64,000 nucleotides of DNA, from the NCBI RefSeq assembly GCF_002292295.1, contig NZ_DBBS01000016.1, positions 139,923 to 203,922 on the forward strand, read 5' to 3'. The first letter of the stretch is position 1, and each line of letters begins with the position of its first letter. Source of the stretch: Sphingomonas sp. UBA978 (lineage in GTDB: Bacteria > Pseudomonadota > Alphaproteobacteria > Sphingomonadales > Sphingomonadaceae). Both the position numbers and the translations under genes were made by a program. Shown piece by piece: positions 8,146 through 15,112 of the stretch. The notes under the pieces were generated by a model. That model saw only the letters and a program-made list of their open reading frames with translations. It made no database searches and was not told the DNA's origin.

Positions 8146-8712
8146 TTACCTCCAAGTCAATACGGCCACATACACCATTCTGATCTTGTGCGATGTCCGC
8201 AGGGCATCGCAAGCGGCGTCGAGAGAAGCGCCGGTATGGATCAGATCGTCGATAAGTAGCACGTCAAAATGCCCGTCGCCGAGGCTGTCGTCTTGAATCG
8301 AGAAGGCATCGGTCAAGACTGCATCCTTAGCTTGCCGATCGTTAAGGTTCTTGAGTTGCGGTGTCGCGGATTTTTGGATCACTCCCGCATCCATCCGAAC
8401 GCCGATCCGCTGACTGACTTCGCGCGCTAGCTCCGTGACCGGTTGACGCGATCGCAGCGCGGATGCCGGCATCGGGACGATCAGGTCGATACGCCCCAAC
8501 ACCGAACGTATCTGGTGTGCCATGGCGTCTGCCAGATCCGGCAGCTGCTTCCAGCCGTCACGGTATTTGAGCTGGAACAAAGCCTCGCCGATGTCAGTCC
8601 GCGTCGTGTCGAACTGAGGGTGCCCATTGTCATCGTCCCCGATATAGACGCTCGACAACGTGTGCTTGTCCAGCGCAAAGCCTCGGTCCCAGCGACCTTC
8701 GATTATTTTCAC
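8146..8712 (-). CDS. Type I phosphoribosyltransferase (ComF-like), first gene of PRTase-SLOG pair
   Basis: About 188 residues. The PRPP-binding motif is LLIDDLIHTGASLDAA near the C-terminus (about residues 156-171). Upstream are ComF-like elements: ALFQLKYRDGW, then LIVPMPASALRSRQPVTELA and a later QLKNLNDRQ. The start is placed at GTG 8712, preceded by GGGGAGG with 6-base spacing; the longer GTG at 8727 would bury this Shine-Dalgarno. It is upstream of the SLOG gene by 2 bp. The zinc-cysteine N-terminal region of true ComF is absent and no competence gene is nearby, so a dedicated role with the SLOG partner is more likely than DNA uptake. Confidence 0.78.
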   Translation of the reverse strand: MKIIEGRWDRGFALDKHTLSSVYIGDDDNGHPQFDTTRTDIGEALFQLKYRDGWKQLPDLADAMAHQIRSVLGRIDLIVPMPASALRSRQPVTELAREVSQRIGVRMDAGVIQKSATPQLKNLNDRQAKDAVLTDAFSIQDDSLGDGHFDVLLIDDLIHTGASLDAACDALRTSHKIRMVYVAVLTWR

Positions 8713-8801
8713 GTCACACCTCCCCACCCGTTCCTGGCCGGAATGTGTATGTGGGTCAGTCTGGCGACACTAAACTCGCTTCTAATCCATTCTGGAGGCG
8801 T

Positions 8802-10658
8802 CTATTCCGCCGCCAGCGCGCCCCGTTCGTCATTGGCGCTCGCGCCGGGCACGTCGTCGTCGCGCTCCTGCGCCTGCCGCGCCCACATCTCGGCATAGAG
8901 GCCGCCCAGCCGCAGCAGGTCGCCATGCGTGCCGCGCTCCGCGATCACGCCGCCGTCGAGCACGACGATCTGGTCTGCGTGCACCACGGTCGACAGGCGG
9001 TGCGCGATGACGATCGTCGTCCGCCCGCGCTCGATCGCCTGCAGCGTCGCGAGGATGTCCGCCTCGGTCCGGCTGTCGAGCGCGCTCGTCGCCTCGTCGA
9101 GGATCAGGATCGGCGGGTTCTTGAGCAGCGTCCGCGCGATCGCGACGCGCTGCTTCTCGCCGCCCGACAGCTTGAGGCCGCGTTCGCCGACGCGGGTGTC
9201 ATAGCCTTCGGGCTGGCGCTCGATGAAGCCCGCGATCGCCGCGCCCTGCGCCGCACCCTCGATCTCGGCGCGGCCGGCGCCCTCGCGGCCATAGGCGATA
9301 TTGTAGCCGATCGTGTCGTTGAACAGCACCGTGTCCTGCGGCACGATGCCGATCGCGGCGCGCAGCGAGGCCTGCTGCACGTCGCGGATATCCTGCCCGT
9401 CGATCGTGATCCGGCCTTCGCCGACGTCGTAGAACCGGTACATCAGCCGCGCGAGCGTCGACTTGCCCGCGCCCGACGGCCCGACCACCGCGACGGTGCT
9501 GCCGGCGGGGATGTCGAGGTCGAGTCCGTGCAGGATCGCGCGCCCGGGATCGTAGCCGAAGCGCACCTTCTCGAACCGGACATGGCCCTTGCCCACCGCC
9601 AGCGGCGCGGCGCCCGGCGCATCGACCACCTCGGCCGGCGTATCGATCAGCGCGAACATGCTCGCCATGTCGATCACCCCCTGGCGGATCGTGCGATAGA
9701 CCATGCCGAGCAGGTCGAGCGGGCGGAACAGCTGCGCGAGCAGGGTCGAGACGAACACGACGTCGCCCGCGGAAAACCGCCCCTGGCTCCAGCCCCAGGC
9801 GACATAGGCCATGCCGCCGCCGAGCATCACGTTGGTGATGAGCGCCTGCCCGACGTTGAGCCACGCGAGGCTGTTTTCCGACTTGGTCGCGGCGGCGGCA
9901 TAGGCGGAAATCGCCGCATCGTAGCGCTTCGCCTCGCGCTCCTCGGCGCCGAAATACTTCACCGTCTCGAAATTGAGCAGCGAATCGACCGCATGCGCCA
10001 CCGCGCCGGTGTCGAGGTCGTTCATCCGCGCGCGCAGCGCGTTGCGCCAGTCGGTCACCTTCTGCGTGAACAGGATATAGACCGCGACCATCGCCACCGT
10101 CGCCGCGACCAGCGGCCAGCCGAAGCTGTGCCAGAAGATGCCGAGCACCAGCGCCAGCTCCAGCACCGTCGGCGCGATGTTGAACAGCAGGAAATACAGC
10201 ATCGTATCGATGCTCTTGGTGCCGCGCTCCACCACCTTGGTCACCGCGCCGGTGCGCCGCTCCAGATGGAAGCGCAGCGACAGGCCGTGCAGGTGGCGGA
10301 AGACGTTCGCCGCCAGCCGCCGCGTCGCATCCTGCCCGACGCGTTCGAACACCGCGTTGCGGGCATTGTCGAACAGCGTCGTCGAAAAGCGCGATGCCGC
10401 ATAGCCGACCACCAGCAGGATCACGATCGTCGCCAGCCCGCGATCCCCGACCGCCATGCGGTCGACCGCATATTTCAGCGTATAGGCGGCGCCAAACACC
10501 TGGACGAGCTTGCTCATCACCACCAGCGTCATCGCGCCGACGATCCGCGCTTTCAGCCCGGCCTGACCCGCGGGCCAGAGATAGGGGAGGAAGCGGCGAA
10601 GGGTCGGCAGCAGCGGCTGGTCGGCGCGGGTGTGGCTGGTCGGATCGGCGGGAGGCAT
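8802..10658 (-). CDS. Atm1/HMT1-type ABC exporter (fused permease-ATPase)
   Basis: 618-residue half-transporter: six-helix ABC transmembrane domain (about residues 35-330) followed by the nucleotide-binding domain. Walker A is GPSGAGKST, signature LSGGEKQRVAIART, Walker B PILILDEATSALD, and H-loop IVIAHRLSTV. The permease segment RTGAVTKVVERGTKSI and the NFETVKYFGAEEREA motif are characteristic of the Atm1/ABCB7/HMT1 branch, which exports glutathione-linked sulfur or metal conjugates. The alphaproteobacterial member is implicated in heavy-metal detoxification. It is monocistronic. Confidence 0.93.
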   Translation of the reverse strand: MPPADPTSHTRADQPLLPTLRRFLPYLWPAGQAGLKARIVGAMTLVVMSKLVQVFGAAYTLKYAVDRMAVGDRGLATIVILLVVGYAASRFSTTLFDNARNAVFERVGQDATRRLAANVFRHLHGLSLRFHLERRTGAVTKVVERGTKSIDTMLYFLLFNIAPTVLELALVLGIFWHSFGWPLVAATVAMVAVYILFTQKVTDWRNALRARMNDLDTGAVAHAVDSLLNFETVKYFGAEEREAKRYDAAISAYAAAATKSENSLAWLNVGQALITNVMLGGGMAYVAWGWSQGRFSAGDVVFVSTLLAQLFRPLDLLGMVYRTIRQGVIDMASMFALIDTPAEVVDAPGAAPLAVGKGHVRFEKVRFGYDPGRAILHGLDLDIPAGSTVAVVGPSGAGKSTLARLMYRFYDVGEGRITIDGQDIRDVQQASLRAAIGIVPQDTVLFNDTIGYNIAYGREGAGRAEIEGAAQGAAIAGFIERQPEGYDTRVGERGLKLSGGEKQRVAIARTLLKNPPILILDEATSALDSRTEADILATLQAIERGRTTIVIAHRLSTVVHADQIVVLDGGVIAERGTHGDLLRLGGLYAEMWARQAQERDDDVPGASANDERGALAAE

Positions 10659-10754
10659 TGCACCGCATGTAGGGGCGTCCGGCCCGCGGCGAAAGCGAGC
10701 GCGCGGAACATAATGCCACCCCCGCGGATTTTACCGCGTGAGAGTGAGGCGCAT

Positions 10755-10985
10755 ATGGAACCCCTGTTCTACGTCATGGCGATCATGGGCTGCGCGGACG
10801 GCAACGTCCAGTGCAGCGAGGCTCGGATCGTCCCGACCCGCTACCAGTCGATGGCGCAATGTCGCGCGGCGCTGCCCGATCAGCTCGCCCGCAACACCGA
10901 CGTTCCCTATCCGATGATCGGTGCCGCCTGCCGCACCGCGGGCGCGCAGATCGCGAAGGCGGACGCGAAGGTGCGCACGCTCTGA
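10755..10985 (+). CDS. Small cysteine-containing protein of unknown function
   Basis: 76 residues, starting MEPLFYVMAIMGCADGNVQC and ending in a Lys/Ala-rich tail. It has four cysteines (in GCADGNVQC, AQCRAAL and GAACRTA) and no long membrane helix; the first ten residues are hydrophobic but not a convincing signal peptide. The TGA at 10983 is close to the convergent crtB stop at 10994. Similar short ORFs are common in sphingomonads, but no named family is recognised. Confidence 0.6.
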   Translation: MEPLFYVMAIMGCADGNVQCSEARIVPTRYQSMAQCRAALPDQLARNTDVPYPMIGAACRTAGAQIAKADAKVRTL

Positions 10986-10993
10986 CGATCGGC

Positions 10994-11935
10994 TCAGGCC
11001 GGCCGGCGCCATAGCGTCGGATCGCGCCGCACGTCGGCCAGTGCATTCCGGCCCCGCGCATTCCGCCACGCCTGCGCGATGAAGCGCAGCTTTTCCGCCT
11101 TCGACGTCGTCACCCGCCGGTCCCATGCCGCCGCGCCACGACCGGCGACCTTGCGTCCGATCGTGCCATAGATATCGGCGGCGGCAAGCACCGCCCAGGC
11201 CGAGCGGAACGACAGCGCGCGTGTCCCGATCCGCGCGCTCGCCTCGAACTGCGCGGCGCGGTCGGTCAGGCGCATCGCCAGCACGGCGAGTTTCGCCGGG
11301 TCGGCCATGATCGCGTCGGGCGCGATATCCATCTCCGCCAGCCAGTCGGTCGGCAGGTAGCAGCGCCCCGCCGCCGCATCCTCGGCGATGTCGCGGGCGA
11401 TATTGGCCAGCTGGAACGCCAGCCCCAGGTCGCAGGCCCGGTCGAGCACCGCCGCATCGTCCGGGTCGACGCCCATGATGACCGCCATCATGCAGCCGAC
11501 GACGCCGGCGACATGGTAGCAATAGGTGAGCAGATCGTCCTCGGTGCGCGGCCGCCAGTCCTCCGCATCCAGCCGGAATCCCTGGATCAGGTCGTGCGCG
11601 TAGCGCGCCGGCAGCCGCGTCTCGCCCGCGACGATGCGCAACGCGTCGAAGGCGGGCAGGCCGATCGCCCGGCCGGCGAGCGCCGCATCGGTCAGCACCG
11701 CCATCGCCGCGATCCGCTGCGGCGCATCCTCGACCACCGACATGGTGTGGCCATGGTCCTGCCCGTCGGCGATATCGTCGCAGGCGCGGCACCAGGCATA
11801 GAGCAGCCAGGCGCGCTCGCGCGTCACGGGATCGAACAACAGGCTCGCCGCGGCGAAGCTCTTCGATCCGCGCGCGATCGATTCGTGCGCGGTCGCGACG
11901 ATGGCGTCGCGGGAGGGCGCGTCGCGGGAGGGCAG
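10994..11935 (-). CDS. crtB: Phytoene synthase (non-canonical start, probably CTG)
   Basis: Condenses two geranylgeranyl diphosphates to phytoene, the first committed carotenoid step. Both Asp-rich motifs are present: ACDDIADGQ near the start and NIARDIAEDAAAGRCYLP in the middle. The conserved N-terminal helix (ESIARGSKSFAAASLLFDP) is encoded upstream of the first possible TTG (11839). The frame has no ATG, GTG or TTG before a TGA at about 11959; only CTG codons at 11935 and 11950 (or ATC) could initiate. CTG at 11935 lies 4 bases after the LOG stop with GAGG just ahead, suggesting translational coupling, and yields 313 residues, normal for the family. A 15-bp tandem duplication follows this codon. 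Confidence 0.9.
   Translation of the reverse strand: MPSRDAPSRDAIVATAHESIARGSKSFAAASLLFDPVTRERAWLLYAWCRACDDIADGQDHGHTMSVVEDAPQRIAAMAVLTDAALAGRAIGLPAFDALRIVAGETRLPARYAHDLIQGFRLDAEDWRPRTEDDLLTYCYHVAGVVGCMMAVIMGVDPDDAAVLDRACDLGLAFQLANIARDIAEDAAAGRCYLPTDWLAEMDIAPDAIMADPAKLAVLAMRLTDRAAQFEASARIGTRALSFRSAWAVLAAADIYGTIGRKVAGRGAAAWDRRVTTSKAEKLRFIAQAWRNARGRNALADVRRDPTLWRRPA
11904..11933. repeat. 15-bp perfect tandem duplication in the 5' end of crtB
   Basis: The unit gcgtcgcgggagggc occurs twice in direct succession (11904-11918 and 11919-11933). Read in the crtB frame it duplicates PSRDA, so the duplication is in frame and lengthens the N-terminus by five residues. Confidence 0.9.
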
Positions 11936-11939
11936 CGCC

Positions 11940-12521
11940 TCAGAGGTCAGACGTCTTCATCCGTACGATCGGCTGGGTCGGCACATGCGCCGCCATCTTC
12001 GCCAGCAGCCCGTCGAGCGTGTCGTCGACGATCAGCAGGTCGCGATGCTGCGGCCGCAGGAAGCCGACCTCCGCCGATTTGTCCCAGAAGGCGATCAGGT
12101 GATCGTAATAGCCCGCGACGTTGAGCAGGCCGACCGGATCGGCGTGATAGCCGAGCTGCGCCCAGCTCAGCGCCTCCCACAATTCGTCCATCGTGCCGGT
12201 GCCGCCGGGGATGGTGACGAAGCCGTCGGCAAGATCGGTGAAGGCGGCTTTCCGCGCATGCATGCCCGAAACGACATGGAGTTCGGTCAGGCCGCGGTGC
12301 GCGACCTCGGCATCGACCAGTGCCTGCGGGATGACGCCGATCACCTCGCCGCCCGCCGCCAGCGCGCTGTCGGCGATCGCGCCCATCAGGCCGAGGCGGC
12401 CGCCGCCATAGACGACGCCGATGCCGCGCTCGGCGAGCGTGCGCCCGATCGCACGGGCGGAGTCGATATAGACGGGGTCGGCGGGCGTGGCGGAGCCGCA
12501 ATAGATGGCGAGGCGTTTCAT
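11940..12521 (-). CDS. LOG family protein (TIGR00730, nucleotide phosphoribohydrolase)
   Basis: 193-residue Rossmann-fold protein of the LOG family, which cleaves N-glycosidic bonds of (cytokinin) nucleoside 5'-monophosphates or AMP. The start MKRLAIYCGS and YGGGRLGLMG (38-47) bind phosphate; MHARK (about 87-91) and the signature PGGTGTMDE (105-113) are catalytic. The ATG at 12521 is chosen over one 36 bp upstream because the conserved first strand begins there. The TGA at 11940-11942 nearly abuts the putative crtB start, so crtB translation may depend on this gene. Confidence 0.93.
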   Translation of the reverse strand: MKRLAIYCGSATPADPVYIDSARAIGRTLAERGIGVVYGGGRLGLMGAIADSALAAGGEVIGVIPQALVDAEVAHRGLTELHVVSGMHARKAAFTDLADGFVTIPGGTGTMDELWEALSWAQLGYHADPVGLLNVAGYYDHLIAFWDKSAEVGFLRPQHRDLLIVDDTLDGLLAKMAAHVPTQPIVRMKTSDL

Positions 12522-12572
12522 GTCCCCGCCGCTACGCCGATGAACCGGCGCGGGCAAGATCGCGGTACCGCG

Positions 12573-13145
12573 TCAGCGCGCATCCGTCCGCCAGCGATCG
12601 CGCAACGCGGCGAGGTCCGCGGCCGTGGCATCGGGCCGCGCGGCGGCGGCCTTGCCGTCGCGCAACCGGGCGCGGTCGCGCTCCGGCGGATCGACCCGCC
12701 GCACCCGCACCGCCGCGGTACCGGCCGCCCGTATGCCGAGCAGCTCGGCCGCCCCGCGCGACAGGTCGACGATCCGCCCGCGCGCGAACGGTCCGCGATC
12801 GTTGACACGGACGAGGATCGTCCGCCCGGTGGCGAGCGACGTCACCTCGACATAGCTCGGCAGCGGCAGGGTGGTATGCGCGCCGGTGATGGCCTTCACG
12901 CGGAATTTCTCGCCATTGGCGGTGCGGCCGCCGGACTCGTTGCCGTACCAGCCGGCGAGCCCGAGCGCGTCATACGCCGGCGCGGCGGCGGGCGTATAGG
13001 TGACGCCACGGACGGTGTACGGCCGCCCGATCGTAACCGGGAAATCGCTCACCGGCCGATACCGGCCACCGCAGGCCGCGAGTGCAAGCGAGAGGGCGAG
13101 GGCGAGGGCGAGGGCGGGGAGACCGAATTTATGCCTGAGCGTCAT
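12573..13145 (-). CDS. rlpA: RlpA-like septal ring lytic transglycosylase lipoprotein
   Basis: 190 residues. A signal peptide built almost entirely of Leu-Ala repeats ends in the lipobox LAAC (Cys about residue 25), so the mature protein is a periplasmic lipoprotein. The double-psi beta-barrel domain follows (LAGWYGNESGGRTANGEKF to the catalytic-site region RVNDRGPFARGRIVDLSRGAAELLG), which cleaves naked glycan strands in family members. The C-terminal SPOR domain of E. coli RlpA is missing; the tail is a short charged segment. Its ATG overlaps the DUF559 stop by 3 bases (ATGA). Confidence 0.9.
   Translation of the reverse strand: MTLRHKFGLPALALALALSLALAACGGRYRPVSDFPVTIGRPYTVRGVTYTPAAAPAYDALGLAGWYGNESGGRTANGEKFRVKAITGAHTTLPLPSYVEVTSLATGRTILVRVNDRGPFARGRIVDLSRGAAELLGIRAAGTAAVRVRRVDPPERDRARLRDGKAAAARPDATAADLAALRDRWRTDAR
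13092..13115. repeat. Hexanucleotide microsatellite (GAGGGC)x4 in the rlpA signal peptide
   Basis: Four perfect copies of GAGGGC on the plus strand encode the repeated Leu-Ala of the RlpA signal peptide. Gain or loss of units would be in frame and change only the hydrophobic core length. Confidence 0.85.
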
Positions 13146-13537
13146 GCGTCCCTTCTTCTCCCCTCCCGGGAAGGGAGGGGTCGGGGGTGGGGTGGCCCGC
13201 CATATTCCTCGACGGCTGCCAGAATCGCCGCTGCCACGCCATCCGGATTGCCCACCACGTCGGAATTCCAGAAGCGGATGACACGCCAGCCGAGGCCCTC
13301 CAGAAACGCCGTCCGCGTCGCGTCGGCCGCATTGTCCGCATGCTGGCTCCCGTCGAACTCGACCGCCAGCTTCGCGCTGCGGCAGGCGAGATCGACGATG
13401 TGGCGCCCGACCGGAAGCTGCCGGGTGAACCGCGGACGAAAGGACCGCAGGCGCAGCCATATCAACCGCTCCGCTTCGGTCGCGTTGGTGCGCAGCGCGC
13501 GGGCATGGGCGGTCATGCGAGGGGCGATCCGCGGCAT
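13142..13537 (-). CDS. DUF559 domain protein (Vsr/restriction-endonuclease-like fold)
   Basis: 131 residues. Typical DUF559 sequence: RALRTNATEAERLIWLRLRS.RF.RQ, then HIVDLACRSAKLAVEFDGSQH, supplying the Asp and Glu of a PD-(D/E)xK-like site, then TAFLEGLGWRVIRFWNSDV. The last 15 or so residues (PPHPRPLPSREGRRR) are encoded by an interspersed GC-rich repeat, a frequent feature of this family. An inverted copy of the repeat lies upstream of the gene (13574-13605), so it is bracketed by the repeat and splits crtI from rlpA. Function unproven; nuclease activity is inferred from fold. Confidence 0.85.
   Translation of the reverse strand: MPRIAPRMTAHARALRTNATEAERLIWLRLRSFRPRFTRQLPVGRHIVDLACRSAKLAVEFDGSQHADNAADATRTAFLEGLGWRVIRFWNSDVVGNPDGVAAAILAAVEEYGGPPHPRPLPSREGRRRDA
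13160..13190. repeat. GC-rich interspersed palindrome, copy 1 (3' end of DUF559)
   Basis: CCCCTCCC and GGGAGGGG arms (13160-13167/13173-13180) followed by TCGGGGGTGG. It is the inverse-orientation partner of the copy at 13574-13605; the two flank the DUF559 gene. This copy is within its reading frame. Confidence 0.7.
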
Positions 13538-13573
13538 CGCCCAAGGCTGGCCGATCGCGATGCGGAGGGCAAC

Positions 13574-13605
13574 CCACCCCCGGCCCCTCCCTTGTCAGGG
13601 AGGGG
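13574..13605. repeat. GC-rich interspersed palindrome, copy 2 (between crtI and DUF559)
   Basis: CCACCCCCGG precedes the same CCCCTCCC/GGGAGGGG stem (13584-13591/13598-13605), in opposite orientation to copy 1. It lies directly after the crtI stop and could also act as a hairpin terminator or mRNA-stability element within the leftward crt transcript. Confidence 0.7.
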
Positions 13606-13611
13606 AGGCCA

Positions 13612-15087
13612 TCACCGCCCGCCCAGCATCAGCGCCGCGGTCGCCTTGGCGCTGCCCACCACGCCCGGAATCCCCGCGCCCGGATGCGTGCCCGCACCGA
13701 CGAAATACAGGTTTGGGATCGCATCGTCGCGGTTGTGGACGCGGAAATAGGCGCTCTGCGTCAGCACCGGCTCGAGGCTGAACGCGCTGCCCAGATGCGC
13801 CTTCAGGTCGGTGGCGAAATCGTTCGGCGCATAGCTGAACTTGGTGACGATCCGCTCGTGGATGTCGGGGATCAGCCGCCGGCCGACCTCGTCGAGGATG
13901 CGCTTTTCGAGGATCGGGCCGACCTCGTTCCAGTCGACCGGGAACTTGCCCATGTGCGGCACCGGCGCCAGCGCATAGAAGGTCGAATGCCCCTCGGGCG
14001 CCATCGACGGATCGGTGACGGTCGGGTGGTGGAGGTAGAGCGAGAAATCCTCCGACAGCACGCCATGGTCGTAGATGTCCTCGAGCAGCCCCTTATAGCG
14101 CGGGCCGAACAGGATCATGTGGTGCGGGATGCCGGGCCAGGTGCCCTTGATTCCGAAATGAACGACGAACAGCGACGGCGAATAGCTCTTGCGCTCCAGC
14201 CGCGCCTTCGTCCGCTGCGCGCTGCGCGAGGTCGACAGCAGGTCGCGATAGGTGTGCATGATGTCGCTGTTCGCCGCGACCGCATCCGCCTCGCCGCTCC
14301 AGCCGCTCTCACAGCGGATGCCGGTCACCCGGTCGCCCAGCGTCTCGATCGCGGTGACCGGATCGCCGAGGCGCAGCGTGCCGCCGATCCGCTGGAACTG
14401 CGCGACCAGCCCGGCGACCAGCCGGTTGGTGCCGCCCTTGGCGAACCAGACGCCGCCGTCGCGCTCCAGCTTGTGGATCAGCGCATAGATCGCGCTGGTC
14501 GTCATCGGATTGCCGCCGACCAGCAGGGTGTGGAAGCTGAGCGCCTCGCGCAGCTTCTCGTTCTGCACATATTTGGACACGATCGAATAGACCGACCGCC
14601 ACGCCTGGTATTTCGCCAGCGCCGGCGCCGCCTTTATCATCGACGCGAAGTCGAGGAAGGCGACATGGCCGAGCTTCTCATAGCCCTCGCGATACACGCC
14701 CTCGGCATATTCGAGGAACTTGTGATAGCCCGCGATGTCGGCCGGGTTGAGCTTGCCGATCTCGCGCTGCAGCAGCGGTTCGTCGTTGGTATAGTCGAAA
14801 TTGGTGCCGTCGGGCCAGTTGAGCCGGTAGAAGGGCGTCACCGGCTGCAGCGTCACGTCCTCGGCCATGTCGCGCCCGGTCAGCGACCACAATTCCTGCA
14901 GGCAGGCGGGATCGGTGATGACGGTGGGACCGGCGTCGAAGGTGAAGCCGTCGCGCTCCCAGTAATAGGCGCGGCCACCCGGTTTATCGCGCGATTCGAC
15001 GATGGTGGTCTGCACCCCTGCCGATTGCAGCCGGATCGCCAGCGCCAATCCGCCGAATCCCGCACCGATGACGATCGCCGACTTCAT
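13612..15087 (-). CDS. crtI: Phytoene desaturase (CrtI type)
   Basis: FAD-dependent desaturase introducing the four double bases needed to turn phytoene into lycopene, at the inner membrane. About 491 residues. The N-terminal dinucleotide motif VIGAGFGGLALAIRLQSAG is followed by ESRDKPGGRAYYW and DAGPTVITDP, conserved in bacterial CrtI. The C-terminal signature is YFVGAGTHPGAGIPGVVGSAKATA. The ATG at 15087 (MKSAIVIG) is chosen; an in-frame ATG four codons upstream (15099) is also possible. It follows crtY by about 25 bp in the same direction, so the two are co-transcribed. Confidence 0.96.
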   Translation of the reverse strand: MKSAIVIGAGFGGLALAIRLQSAGVQTTIVESRDKPGGRAYYWERDGFTFDAGPTVITDPACLQELWSLTGRDMAEDVTLQPVTPFYRLNWPDGTNFDYTNDEPLLQREIGKLNPADIAGYHKFLEYAEGVYREGYEKLGHVAFLDFASMIKAAPALAKYQAWRSVYSIVSKYVQNEKLREALSFHTLLVGGNPMTTSAIYALIHKLERDGGVWFAKGGTNRLVAGLVAQFQRIGGTLRLGDPVTAIETLGDRVTGIRCESGWSGEADAVAANSDIMHTYRDLLSTSRSAQRTKARLERKSYSPSLFVVHFGIKGTWPGIPHHMILFGPRYKGLLEDIYDHGVLSEDFSLYLHHPTVTDPSMAPEGHSTFYALAPVPHMGKFPVDWNEVGPILEKRILDEVGRRLIPDIHERIVTKFSYAPNDFATDLKAHLGSAFSLEPVLTQSAYFRVHNRDDAIPNLYFVGAGTHPGAGIPGVVGSAKATAALMLGGR

Positions 15088-15112
15088 ATTCGTTTCCATC
15101 CCTGTCGGTGGC

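Noticed and set aside
13152..13196. Possible CRISPR or tandem array near the GC-rich repeats
   Set aside because: Only two inverted copies, flanking a gene, with no regular spacers.
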